Source: Acidobacteriota bacterium (lineage in GTDB: Bacteria; Acidobacteriota; Terriglobia; Bryobacterales; Bryobacteraceae). Taken from it: a stretch of DNA of 47,505 nt. Where the stretch lies: the NCBI GenBank assembly GCA_016213725.1, contig JACQZS010000284.1, positions 1 through 47,505 on the forward strand, written 5' to 3'. The notes beneath the pieces were generated by a model that was given only the letters and a program-made list of their open reading frames with translations, had not been told where the DNA came from and did no database searches. Position 1 is the first letter of the stretch. Every line of letters starts with the position of its first letter. Below, piece after piece: positions 24,584-33,493 of this stretch. The position numbers and the translations under genes are program-made.

Positions 24584-27500
24584 CTAGAAGTCGACGCGGA
24601 GGGTGAACTGAATGACGCGGGAAAGGCCGCGCTGGGAAGTAACCCGGCCGAAGCTGGCGCTGGTCGGATCGGTGTTGGGACCTGAGAAGTTGGTGTGATT
24701 GATCGCGTTGAGCAGGTCGACTGCGAAACGCGCCTTGACGCCGCGCTCAGGAACGATGGGGAAGATCCGCTCGACTTTGAGGTCGAGGTTCTTGATGCCG
24801 TCTTCACGGATGGAGTCCAGACGGACCGGGAACACGCGCACATGGTAGGAACCGGGCTGGGCGGCCGCGCGGCCTTCAAAACCCGTAAAGCTGGGCGGAG
24901 GAGCCGTGCTGCCTTTCCAGGAAATGGTGGGGTCAAACCACTGGAGGAGGTCCTTGCTGCGCGTCTGGCTGGAGTTCCACATGCCGGCGAGCTGGTTGAA
25001 GTCGCCATAGAAGAAGCGGTTGCCCCAATCGGTGGCTTCGCCGGTCTGATACTGGTAAACCCAGGAGACGTTCCAGTTGCCGATGATGTGGCTCATGAAA
25101 CCGTCCTTGACGTAGGTGCGGCCCTTGCCGAAGGGAGTTTCATATACGGCCGACCAGGCGATGCGGTGCGGCCGGATGTTGTCGTTGATGCGCTGCGAGG
25201 GCCAGCGGTCGAACTCGTTCGCGTAGAAGTCGTTCGCGTAGCTGGAGGCCCAGGTGTACATGAAAGTGGTCTGGAAGCCCTTGGTCATGCGGCGTTCCAC
25301 GAGCACCTGCAGATCCTTGTAATAGACCCGGCCGTCGCGATTGTCGGTGCCGCCGATCTGGTAGTCGCGCAGGTTTCCATACATCGAATACCCGCGGAGG
25401 ATGCGGTTACGGGCCATGTTATTGCCCGTGAAGAAGCCCTGGCCGCTCATGTAGCGGTACAGTGTCGGGTCTGAGGCCTGAATGGCGGAGAGGTTCTTGA
25501 TGTTGTAGGGGTTGGGGAAATTCTGGCCCAGATAGTTGTCGTTATTCTGATCGCGGACCATCCCGGTAGTCCAGTACTTCTGCGGCAGGTAATTGACACG
25601 ATTCTGGACGGGAATCACGGAGTAGGCGCCGTTGTAGGACACATCCACCATGAGATTGCGCATGATTTCCCGCTGCAGGCCGATTCTCCAACGGTTCTGG
25701 AGGGCGGTCTTGTAGTTCCAGTAGCGGGAGTTGAAATCGCCACCGTAAAGGGCAATCCCTCCGAGTGACGACTTGTACGGATCGTCGAAGCGCGTGTTGC
25801 CGCTGGCAGGACGAATCGGGAATGGATCATCCATGGGCGTCTTGCCCTTGGCGAGACCTGCGGCCGCGCCGGTTCCGCAACAGAAACTGAGGCCGGTATC
25901 GTTACTGACGGGGGTACCAGTAGGTTGCGTGTAGCCGTTGCTATACGGACGGTCGTTGGAGACGTTCAGGGTGTCGCCATACATGCCCCAGCCGCCACGG
26001 ATGACGGTCTTGTTATTCATGGAATAGACTATGCCGACCTTGGGGAGCCACAGGTTGCGAGCGCCCGTAGCGGTATCCATTCCGTTTGTTCCGAGGTAGG
26101 AAGAAATGCCGCTGGCCTTGAAGGAACTGGCGGGCATTTCGGGAACGGGGTTTGCCGCATAGGCGGTTTGAACCAGATCGGTGATCGGGCTCTTTACGTC
26201 GGAGAAGGTCCAGGCGATGCCGCGGTTGTAGCGCTCGCCAATGCCGCCCTCACGCTCGTAGCGGAGCCCGAGGGAGAGGCGGAGTTTGGTGGTGAGGCGC
26301 CAGTCGTCCTGGAAGAAGAGAGCGCGGCGAGGCGTGGAGTAATAGGCAGAGTCGTTGGTATCGATGCTGATGCCGGTGGGCAGGCCCATGAGGAAGGCTG
26401 CCCATTCGTGCACGTGGTTGGCGGCAAGATTGTCCACGTTGGAGGCGCGAGTCCAATTGTTCCGGAACTGGTAGATGCCGGTGCTGGAGCCGGGTCCCAT
26501 GGCGGCAAAGTAGTTGCGGCGCTCGGTCCACCCGTACTTGAAGGTGTGGTCGCCCTTGATGGAGGTCATGTTCGCACGGGCTTCGTAGAGGGTGCTCTTG
26601 GCGCTGATGGCAGGATAGCTGTCGCCGACATCGGTATTCGTGTCAAAGTCGAGGCGCGGAAGCTGGGTATCGGCACCCGCACGCTGGTCAATGTAGGCAG
26701 GCAGACCGACGTCAGTGGCCTTGACCGCAGTACGCGAGGCGTTGCGGGAGCCTTCTTCGAACCGCGAAATGCCGACGTTCACGTCGAGGATGTTCGACGA
26801 GTTAATGGTCCAGAGGTAGCCGACGTTGCCGCCCTTGTTGATGCGGGTGAGGCCATTGGAGTGGAGACCGGGGTTGGTCTCGTAGGTCCAATCGTACTCG
26901 TTGGCAAGGCGGTCGTTCCATTGCCAGCGGGCATTGACGCGGTGATTCTGGCTAATAACCCAGTCATAGCGGTTCACGATGGAGTTGAACTTCTCGTTCT
27001 TGGGCATCGCCGCGGCGAAGTAGTTACTGGTGAGTTCCGGCGTGACCTTCCCCGGGATGTTATTCGGTGTGGGGAAGAGCTTGGAGAAATATCCGTACGT
27101 CGGATTGAGGATTGGGATACCCTTGTTGCCCGGGAAGGGGGTGCGGACGACATTTGAGCCCTGCAGGCGGGCGCTGCGGGGGTCGTAGATGGTGAACCGG
27201 TTGGCACCATTGGGTACGGTGAGGAAGTAGCTGAAATCACCCTGGCGAGCATCCATAGAGGGAACAGTGCGGTCGGTGCTGGATGTTGTCTCCGCCTTGG
27301 CCTGTTGGATCCCGTTCCAGGTGAACGTCCAAAAGACCTTGTCTTTCAGATTGAGGATCTTGGGAATAAAGACCGGGCCGGAAGCGGAAAAGCCGTAGTT
27401 ATTGGAACGACCGGTGGCCTGCTTGGGCGTCGTATTGGGGTTGATTGTGCCATTGCGCACCCCGGCATCATAAGGTTCGCGGGTGAAGAAGGGGGTGGCG

Positions 27501-28285
27501 TTCCAACGCTGTTGCCAGTGCTGATCGAAAACGGAGCCGTGCAACGCATTCGTGCCGGACTTCGAGGCGACATTGATGGCCGCACCGGAGGTGAAGCCCT
27601 GGCTGGCGTCGAAGTTGGAGGTTTCCAGCTTAAACTCCGTAATTGAGTCGGACGGAGGAGTAAAGCCCACGCGACGTCCGGTACCTGTGACGCTCACGCC
27701 GTCGATGGTGTACTCATTCTGTCCGACGCCGCCCATCGTATTGAATGAGGAGGTGCCGCCGTTGTCGAACGGGCGGCGATATTCAGGCTGGCCGGTCCAC
27801 TGCATGCCGGGCGCGAGAGCCGAGAGCGCGAAGGGATTCAAATCGGAGAACGGCAGGTTGACCAGTTGCTGCTGGTCGAGAACGCGGCCACCGCTGGCCG
27901 TAGTGGTTTCGAGCAGGGGCGCCTCTGCAGTGACTTCCACTGTTTCGGCGACCTGGCCGATTTCGAGCGTCAAGTTGATTTCGAGACGCGCGCTAACATT
28001 GACAACAATATCCTTACGCTGAATCTTCTTGAAGCCCGCCTGCTCCACTGTGACGGAGTAGCTGGAGGGTTCAAGGAAGTTCGCTTCGTAGTAACCGCTC
28101 TCATTGGTAACCAGGTGGCGAGTTTCATTCGTCGCCTGATTCGTTACGGTGACTTTCGCATTCGGGATCACACCACCTTGGGGATCCGCTACTCGGCCCA
28201 AAATGGCGCCGCGCGATTCCTGCGCTACAAGCGCAGCGGACATGAGCGCTATTAGACAGACTCCTACGAGGAGTTTACGCAACAT
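24584..28285 (-). CDS. large Oar-like TonB-dependent receptor
   Basis: 1233 residues, the large outer-membrane receptor type that is highly multiplied in Acidobacteriota. Signal peptide to about residue 22 (LIALMSAALVAQ). Carboxypeptidase-regulatory-like domain about 25-115 (GAILGRVADPQGGVIPNAKV; NESGYYEANFLEPSSYSVTV). TonB plug about 120-260 (RVLDQQQLVNLPFSDLNPFA; NEYTIDGVSVTG). Then a very long barrel ending in QFTLRVDF. Probably imports an oligosaccharide or peptide; the ligand is unknown. RBS GGGAGG lies ten bases before the ATG. The S41 peptidase follows on the same strand, so a peptide substrate is possible. Confidence 0.92.
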   Translation of the reverse strand: MLRKLLVGVCLIALMSAALVAQESRGAILGRVADPQGGVIPNAKVTVTNQATNETRHLVTNESGYYEANFLEPSSYSVTVEQAGFKKIQRKDIVVNVSARLEINLTLEIGQVAETVEVTAEAPLLETTTASGGRVLDQQQLVNLPFSDLNPFALSALAPGMQWTGQPEYRRPFDNGGTSSFNTMGGVGQNEYTIDGVSVTGTGRRVGFTPPSDSITEFKLETSNFDASQGFTSGAAINVASKSGTNALHGSVFDQHWQQRWNATPFFTREPYDAGVRNGTINPNTTPKQATGRSNNYGFSASGPVFIPKILNLKDKVFWTFTWNGIQQAKAETTSSTDRTVPSMDARQGDFSYFLTVPNGANRFTIYDPRSARLQGSNVVRTPFPGNKGIPILNPTYGYFSKLFPTPNNIPGKVTPELTSNYFAAAMPKNEKFNSIVNRYDWVISQNHRVNARWQWNDRLANEYDWTYETNPGLHSNGLTRINKGGNVGYLWTINSSNILDVNVGISRFEEGSRNASRTAVKATDVGLPAYIDQRAGADTQLPRLDFDTNTDVGDSYPAISAKSTLYEARANMTSIKGDHTFKYGWTERRNYFAAMGPGSSTGIYQFRNNWTRASNVDNLAANHVHEWAAFLMGLPTGISIDTNDSAYYSTPRRALFFQDDWRLTTKLRLSLGLRYEREGGIGERYNRGIAWTFSDVKSPITDLVQTAYAANPVPEMPASSFKASGISSYLGTNGMDTATGARNLWLPKVGIVYSMNNKTVIRGGWGMYGDTLNVSNDRPYSNGYTQPTGTPVSNDTGLSFCCGTGAAAGLAKGKTPMDDPFPIRPASGNTRFDDPYKSSLGGIALYGGDFNSRYWNYKTALQNRWRIGLQREIMRNLMVDVSYNGAYSVIPVQNRVNYLPQKYWTTGMVRDQNNDNYLGQNFPNPYNIKNLSAIQASDPTLYRYMSGQGFFTGNNMARNRILRGYSMYGNLRDYQIGGTDNRDGRVYYKDLQVLVERRMTKGFQTTFMYTWASSYANDFYANEFDRWPSQRINDNIRPHRIAWSAVYETPFGKGRTYVKDGFMSHIIGNWNVSWVYQYQTGEATDWGNRFFYGDFNQLAGMWNSSQTRSKDLLQWFDPTISWKGSTAPPPSFTGFEGRAAAQPGSYHVRVFPVRLDSIREDGIKNLDLKVERIFPIVPERGVKARFAVDLLNAINHTNFSGPNTDPTSASFGRVTSQRGLSRVIQFTLRVDF

Positions 28286-28411
28286 GGTTCAAAGACCTCC
28301 CTGCATTCTACGGGACAACACCTTCCCGCTCGCTATATCTAATCAGAATCGAAGGATAGCGTCAAGCCATATATTTCTACTTTTCGAAATGACTGTCCAA
28401 TTTTTGAACTT

Positions 28412-28493
28412 GTGTTTCACTTTGAAACACGCCGCTAAGACCTTATTTGGCAATAACTTAGCCGTGGTTCTAGAACCATGGTCCCGATGGACC
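28412..28493. promoter_or_regulatory. cluster of palindromes in the divergent promoter region
   Basis: Within the 265 bp between the divergent TonB-receptor and sensor genes there is an 8-bp inverted repeat with 3-base spacer (28412-28419/28423-28430, GTGTTTCA/TGAAACAC). There is also a 14-bp perfect palindrome TGGTTCTAGAACCA (28465-28478), an overlapping ACCATGGT (28475-28482) and a GGTCC/GGACC dyad (28480-28484/28489-28493). The region is AT-richer than its surroundings. These look like protein-binding sites; the binding proteins are unknown. Confidence 0.5.
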
Positions 28494-28550
28494 GGGGAAA
28501 CTTTTCACTCTAAGGCGAAGCACTGAGTACCCTTGCCAAACCAGTTCCCG

Positions 28551-30086
28551 ATGCCCAGACTGAGTATGAAGCAGTCTATGCAGCGCGCCGACCACGACCA
28601 ATGGAATTCGACCGAAGTGGCGCGGCTGCTTGCGCTTGTGGAGACGGAGCGGCGTTACTATCAGGACGTCTTCGCGGCCCTGCCCGTGGCGATTGCGCTG
28701 GTGGACCGGGATTGGCGGCTGGCCGCGGTGAACCGCGAGTTTCGGCGGCGGTTTTCGTTGCAGCAGGCGGATATCGCGAAGCTGCGATTGCCGGATCTGA
28801 TTCCCGCGCCCGAACTGGAGGCGGCAATGTCCGCCGTGCTGGCAACCGCGCAGCCCGCTTTGGGCCTTAGAGTGGCGGTGGGCGGCGGCGAAGCAGGATT
28901 GGCGCTGAGGGTTTCAATCCAGAAGCTGTCCGGTTGGCAGGCAGACTCAGACGATGAGTTGTTGATCACGTTTGAGGGCTGCGAGGAGGCGGTGGCGGCA
29001 GCGGGCCCGGCAGCCGTGGAGGCCGGCATTCCCGAAGCGGAATTGGAGGCGAAAGTAGAGGCGGGAAAGCGGGGCGCGGTGGAGCGCTTGAGCGGGCGCC
29101 TGGCGCACGTGGCGAACAACCTTTTGATGATCATCGGGGGATATGGCGAAGAGCTGAAGGCGAGCCTGGCCGAATCCGATTCGCGGCGTGGAGATGTTGA
29201 CGAAATTCTAAAGGCTTCCGCGCGGCTGGGCGCCTTGACGCGAGATCTGACATCGCTGACGAGGCCCCCGGTGTTTGAGGCCGTGGAGTTTGGGGTTGCC
29301 CGGTGGATGGCGTCCACAGCCGGACGGCTCAGAGAGTTGAAGATTCAGGCGGGGGAGGCACTGGCCGGATTAGCGGCGCGCACGTCTCCGCTGTTGCTGG
29401 AGCAGATCGTTCTGGAAGCGGCGCGATACGTCCAGCCGCTATTGGGCGACCAGGACCGTTTGCAACTCGAGGCACGCGAGGGGGCAAGCGGGACTCTGAA
29501 GATTGTCCTGAACGGGCTGCGCCTGACGCCGGAGGCTCGGGAACGCTTTTTTGAGCCGTTCGCGGGCGAGAAGGTGGGCTCCGATCCTCCATTGGGTTTG
29601 GCAGGGCTGGTGCGGCCTTGGGAGAACCTGGATGGCCGGATGCGGTTGACAGAGTCGGCTCTGGAGATCGAGTGCCCACAGGCGGAAGCGGCGGAGAACT
29701 CTGCGGTTGCGAGGCTGCTGCTGGTAGAGGATGAAGCAGGCATCCGGAGCCTGGTGGCGAAGGCGCTGGAACGCCAGGGCTTCGAGGTGCTGCAGGCGGC
29801 AACGCCGACCGACGCGCTGAGAATCTGTGAGGAACTGAGGGCTGCGCCCGACGCGCTGATCTCGGATCTAATGGTGCCAGGAATGAGCGGCGGCGATTTG
29901 GCGTCAAAACTGCGGACACAGTGGCCGGGGTTGCGCGTGCTGTTCATCTCGGGCTACACCGCGGACCAGGAGTTGTCGTCGCGCATCGCCAGCGGGAGCC
30001 TGCCGGAACGCACCCGATTCCTGGCAAAGCCGTTCACCACGGTGCAACTGGGCGCTGAACTCAGATCGTTGCTAGATACTCAGTGA
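28551..30086 (+). CDS. PAS - HisKA - degenerate ATPase - receiver hybrid protein
   Basis: 511 residues, soluble. PAS domain at about 36-150 (FAALPVAIALVDRDWRLAAVNREF). A HisKA-like phospho-acceptor helix has H186 in RLAHVANNLLMIIGGY. An HATPase-like region runs from 280 to 372, with ERFFEPFAGEK and LGLAGL. Receiver domain at 387-505 has the acidic pocket E393/D394, phospho-acceptor D439 (ISDLMVPGMSG), S467 and K493 (AKPF). The ATPase region lacks the N-box Asn (EAARYV) and the G1 Asp-x-Gly (VLNGLRL), and the G2 loop reads GSDPPLGLA. Autophosphorylation therefore looks lost. Start is uncertain (ATG 28551, ATG 28566 or TTG 28533); no clear ribosome site. Confidence 0.8.
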   Translation: MPRLSMKQSMQRADHDQWNSTEVARLLALVETERRYYQDVFAALPVAIALVDRDWRLAAVNREFRRRFSLQQADIAKLRLPDLIPAPELEAAMSAVLATAQPALGLRVAVGGGEAGLALRVSIQKLSGWQADSDDELLITFEGCEEAVAAAGPAAVEAGIPEAELEAKVEAGKRGAVERLSGRLAHVANNLLMIIGGYGEELKASLAESDSRRGDVDEILKASARLGALTRDLTSLTRPPVFEAVEFGVARWMASTAGRLRELKIQAGEALAGLAARTSPLLLEQIVLEAARYVQPLLGDQDRLQLEAREGASGTLKIVLNGLRLTPEARERFFEPFAGEKVGSDPPLGLAGLVRPWENLDGRMRLTESALEIECPQAEAAENSAVARLLLVEDEAGIRSLVAKALERQGFEVLQAATPTDALRICEELRAAPDALISDLMVPGMSGGDLASKLRTQWPGLRVLFISGYTADQELSSRIASGSLPERTRFLAKPFTTVQLGAELRSLLDTQ

Positions 30087-30951
30087 AGATGCGGGCGCAG
30101 CGGTCCAGATTCTCAATCGATCCGCCGCCGCTCAAGGGGCTGCACATTTCGTAGGCGACGGGTCCCATGTAGCCTGCTGCGCGGAGTTCGCCGAGGAAGG
30201 CGGGATAGTCGATGAAGCCGCGGCCCATGGGCACGGCTTGCACGGCGGGGGTGAGCGGCTCGAAATTCACCTGGGCAGGTTTGTACTGGAAGCGCGGGCG
30301 GCGCTGATAGTCGGCGGCAGTGGTGTGTACGGTATGCGGAGCCATGAGACGCGCTGCATTGACGAGGTCGTCTCCCTGCAGGGCGGGCGTCCAGGCATCA
30401 AAACAGGCTTTGCAGTTGGGGTGATTGACTGCGGCGAGCAGGTCGAGAAAGGCAAGATAGTGGGACGCGCAGTCGTGGTGGTTCTGGACGCCGAGGGTGA
30501 CGCCGAAGTCGGCAGCCCTGGTAGCGGCCTCGCGCAAAGTGTCCACGAGGGTGTGCGCCGCGAAGGAGGCGTGCTCGTAAGCGGTGAAGATGCGGACAAC
30601 GGAAGCGCCGAGGTCTGCCGCCCGCCGGCAGAGGGCCTCGATGTGCGCCAGCTGAATTTCGCGGTGAGGGATGTCGGGGTGCTCGGCATCCGCGGAGAAG
30701 TTGTTATAGCCGGCAATGACAGCGCAACGGAGACCCAGGGCGTCCATTTGCTCTCGGAGCCGGAAACATTGTTCGCGGCCGTAGTCGAGGACGGAAAGGT
30801 GCGGGCGCTTGGCCATCAGCATGACGGAGCGGAAGCCGAGAGCGGCGGCCTTTTCGAGGAAGGGGCCGAGCTCCAGGCGGGCTTGTCCAGGCCAAACTCC
30901 GGCGTAGCTGACGGAGTGCAGGCAAGGCTCGAAGTGCGCATGAGGGGGCAT
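30061..30951 (-). CDS. TIM-barrel sugar phosphate isomerase/epimerase family protein
   Basis: 296 residues, AP-endonuclease-2/xylose-isomerase-like fold. Recognisable strands: PCLHSVSYAGVW at the N-terminus, LGVQNHHDCASHYL (Gln-Asn-His where many relatives have Glu-Asn-His), CKACFDAWTPAL (metal Asp), TVHTTAADY, and the C-terminal metal Glu in VAYEMCSPLSGGGSIENL. Relatives are found in sugar, inositol and cyclitol catabolism; the substrate is unknown. The C-terminal 26 bp overlap the end of the convergent sensor gene. It starts 32 bp from the divergent YihY gene. No Shine-Dalgarno is visible before the ATG. Confidence 0.82.
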   Translation of the reverse strand: MPPHAHFEPCLHSVSYAGVWPGQARLELGPFLEKAAALGFRSVMLMAKRPHLSVLDYGREQCFRLREQMDALGLRCAVIAGYNNFSADAEHPDIPHREIQLAHIEALCRRAADLGASVVRIFTAYEHASFAAHTLVDTLREAATRAADFGVTLGVQNHHDCASHYLAFLDLLAAVNHPNCKACFDAWTPALQGDDLVNAARLMAPHTVHTTAADYQRRPRFQYKPAQVNFEPLTPAVQAVPMGRGFIDYPAFLGELRAAGYMGPVAYEMCSPLSGGGSIENLDRCARIFTEYLATI

Positions 30952-30983
30952 CGGTATGGATAGTATCGAAGTGAGGAGTTCTC

Positions 30984-31886
30984 TTGTACAGCCTCTTTCA
31001 GGATTTGGACGATTCGGCGCGGGCGTTGCAGTATGACTGGCGGGATATTGGCCGGTATCTGATCTCCACCGAAGCGCACGTCTATGCCTTCGCCGTGGCG
31101 GCGAACGTGATGTTGGCGTTCTGGCCGTTTCTGCTGGTGATGATCTCCCTGTTCCGTAACGTCTTGAACTGGCCGGCGGCCGAACTCGCGATCTACATGG
31201 GCATTCGCGACTATTTCCCGGGGCGAGTAGGGAGCTTTCTTTCCTACAATCTCAACCTCCTGGCGCCGACGTCGAGCCGCGTGGAATGGGTGTCTCTCAT
31301 CCTCTTGCTGTTTACGGCCAATGGGGTGTTCCTGCCCTTGGAGGTCGCCTTCAACAAGGCGTGGGGCGTGAAGGAGAACCGGAGCCTGCTGAAGAACCAG
31401 GTGGTCAGCATGGGTCTGATCTTCGCCTGCGGAGGGCTGGCGCTGATGTCGGCGGCTTTGGGGGGATCTGCGCAGATGCTGTGGCTGGAAGCCTCGGGGC
31501 AGAGCCTGGATGTTCTGCGGCAGAATCTGACTGGGTACAACGCGGTGTCGAATACGCCTCCACTACTGATGCTGCTGGCGAAACTCATGTCGCTACCGAT
31601 GACCGTCCTTTCCCTGCTCCTGGTATACGTCTACCTGCCGAACCGGAAGGTGCCGTTTGGAGCGGTGCTACCGAGGGCCGTACTGGTGGGAGTGGCGCTG
31701 GAACTGATGAAGTGGATCAACCTGGCGATCTGGCCCTGGATTCAGATGAAGTTCAGCCGTGAGTTTGGAGTGTTCGTCAATTCGGTCACGATTCTGACGT
31801 GGAGTTTTCTGGCAGGGCTGCTGGTTCTGGCTGGGGCGGAGTGGACGGCGAGAAGAGTGCGGGCGGAGGGGGGCACCGCACCGTGA
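30984..31886 (+). CDS. YihY/BrkB-family inner-membrane protein
   Basis: 300 residues, six predicted membrane helices. Characteristic opening AFAVAANVMLAFWPFLLVMISLFR, then LILLLFTANGVFLPLEVAFNKAWGVKENRSLLKNQ and a C-terminal LTWSFLAGLLVLAGAEWTARR. The family (UPF0761) has no firmly established function; early naming as ribonuclease BN was withdrawn, and some members have been proposed as transporters. The start is a TTG with GAGGAG five bases before it; no ATG or GTG fits in frame. It does not look cotranscribed with the divergent isomerase. Confidence 0.87.
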   Translation: MYSLFQDLDDSARALQYDWRDIGRYLISTEAHVYAFAVAANVMLAFWPFLLVMISLFRNVLNWPAAELAIYMGIRDYFPGRVGSFLSYNLNLLAPTSSRVEWVSLILLLFTANGVFLPLEVAFNKAWGVKENRSLLKNQVVSMGLIFACGGLALMSAALGGSAQMLWLEASGQSLDVLRQNLTGYNAVSNTPPLLMLLAKLMSLPMTVLSLLLVYVYLPNRKVPFGAVLPRAVLVGVALELMKWINLAIWPWIQMKFSREFGVFVNSVTILTWSFLAGLLVLAGAEWTARRVRAEGGTAP

Positions 31887-31965
31887 GACACATTTCAAGA
31901 TAGAATGGGGGCGGAATCCGTTTCCCACAGTGGAAGTGTCCAAATCCCGCGAGAGGTTGTTATCC

Positions 31966-33396
31966 ATGGCCGAGAAGAAGGAATTGACGCGACGGGACGC
32001 CGTTAAAGTGGCGGGCGCCGCCACCCTGGCCGGCGTAGCCGCGACGCAGTTTGGCAAGGCCCCTGCGATTTTGAAGGCGCGAGCCGCCACGAACGCCGTA
32101 AATTACGGCATGGTTGGGACAGGCAGCCGCGGGACGTACCTGCTGAAGCACCTGAAGGGCATCGACACCGGGAACTGCGTCGCGATCTGCGACCTGACCG
32201 ATGACGCCTTGGGGAAAGCTCAGCAGACGATCGGGGGGAACCCGAAGCGGTATAAGGACTACCGGGAACTGCTGGCCGACAAGAACGTGGAAGCGGTCTT
32301 CGTGACGACGCCGCTGTTCATGCATTTCCCTGTGACGAAGGATGCGCTGGACGCCGGCAAGCACGTCTTCTGCGAGAAGAGCCTGGTGTTCAAGCCGGAA
32401 GAGGTGCATGCGCTGCGCGCGCTGGCCACTTCGAAGCCGAAGCAAGTGCTGCAGACGGGTCTGCAACGCCGCTATAGCGCCATGTATCAGGCGGCGCGGC
32501 AGATGATCGAAAAGGGCATGCTGGGCGAGGTTACCTACGTTCAGGCCCAATGGCATCGAAATCCGGGCTGGAAGATGAAGGACGTCCCGAACAAGAAGAT
32601 GGCCAACTGGCGCTTGTTCAGGGAGTATTCCGGCGGCTTGGTGGCGGAGCTTGCTTCGCACCAGATCGACGTGGCAGACCGGATGCTGGGCATGACCCCC
32701 GAGGCTGTGATGGGCCTGGGTTCGCAGGACTTCATGCACGATGGCCGCGACATTCTGGACAACGTCCAGTTGATCTATAAGTACCCGAAGGGCCGTCGGC
32801 TGGTGTGGACTGGCATTCCGACGTCGTCCCACTGGGCCGGCGTGGGCGGCGCACGCACCGAGATGGGCGAGATCATCTGCGGCACCAAGGGAGCGATTCA
32901 CATCACGATTGGCGACGACAACAACAAGCCGATCGGCATGTGGTTCCGTGAGCCTACTCCGCCGCCGACAGCGGCCGACGCAAAGAAGACCGGCAAGAAA
33001 GAGGCCTTCAAGGCCGGCGCAACGATGGTGGCTTCAGCCGGTTCGCGCCCGCTGCCGATTCTGCTGAGCAAGGACTTGATGACCGGGCAGGAGAGCTTCC
33101 TCGAGAAAGAGATGAAGTTCGCCAGGATGTGGCTGTATCAAAAGGGCATTCTGGTGCCGGAAGAAGACCGCAATCCGGTGGACATCGAGCTCGAATCGTT
33201 CTTCCGGGATGTCCGGACTTCCGGCCACCCGCTGGCTGATCTGGAAGTGGGCCTGCAGGACTCGATCGCGGTGATTCTGTCCAACATCGCTCTGGACGAA
33301 GGGCGCACCGTGTACTTCAATGAGATGGAGAAGTTGGGCAAGGGCGGAGCCACACCGGCAAAGCCGGCCGCCAAGCCCGCGGTGAAGAAGGGCTAG
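31966..33396 (+). CDS. Tat-exported Gfo/Idh/MocA-family oxidoreductase
   Basis: 476 residues. Twin-arginine leader (ELTRRDAVKVAGAATLAGVAA) sends a folded, cofactor-loaded protein to the periplasm. Rossmann fold begins at about residue 44 (YGMVGTGSRG); the EKP-like dinucleotide Lys is in FCEKSLVFKPEE. The substrate domain has GGLVAELASHQIDVADRMLG, with a His where the family often places its catalytic base. The tail is low-complexity Ala/Pro/Lys (PAKPAAKPAVKKG). ATG at 31966 is chosen because GAGAGG lies nine bases before it; an upstream ATG adds twelve unrelated residues. Substrate unknown. It differs from the GH109-like member and probably acts as a dehydrogenase. Confidence 0.87.
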   Translation: MAEKKELTRRDAVKVAGAATLAGVAATQFGKAPAILKARAATNAVNYGMVGTGSRGTYLLKHLKGIDTGNCVAICDLTDDALGKAQQTIGGNPKRYKDYRELLADKNVEAVFVTTPLFMHFPVTKDALDAGKHVFCEKSLVFKPEEVHALRALATSKPKQVLQTGLQRRYSAMYQAARQMIEKGMLGEVTYVQAQWHRNPGWKMKDVPNKKMANWRLFREYSGGLVAELASHQIDVADRMLGMTPEAVMGLGSQDFMHDGRDILDNVQLIYKYPKGRRLVWTGIPTSSHWAGVGGARTEMGEIICGTKGAIHITIGDDNNKPIGMWFREPTPPPTAADAKKTGKKEAFKAGATMVASAGSRPLPILLSKDLMTGQESFLEKEMKFARMWLYQKGILVPEEDRNPVDIELESFFRDVRTSGHPLADLEVGLQDSIAVILSNIALDEGRTVYFNEMEKLGKGGATPAKPAAKPAVKKG

Positions 33397-33420
33397 ACCA
33401 GTTTCTTCTGTGCCGGAAGG

Positions 33421-33458
33421 CGGGCCGTTCCTCTTCGGGGGCGGCCCGTTTTCCTTTT
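33421..33458 (+). terminator. intrinsic terminator after the Gfo/Idh/MocA gene
   Basis: CGGGCCG (33421-33427) pairs perfectly with CGGCCCG (33442-33448) around a 14-base loop and is followed at once by TTTTCCTTTT. It lies 24 bases after the stop codon. Confidence 0.85.
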
Positions 33459-33493
33459 GGAAGTCATAGGATAGAGGATCGAGGTCCTCATCT

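Noticed and set aside
25925-27157. 410-codon plus-strand frame inside the large TonB receptor
   Set aside because: Val/Gly/Asp-rich shadow without motifs or a ribosome site.
28441-28475. Sigma54 promoter (GG-N10-GC type) at TGGCAATAAC before the sensor gene
   Set aside because: The -12 element is not TTGC(A/T), and no enhancer-binding regulator gene is near.
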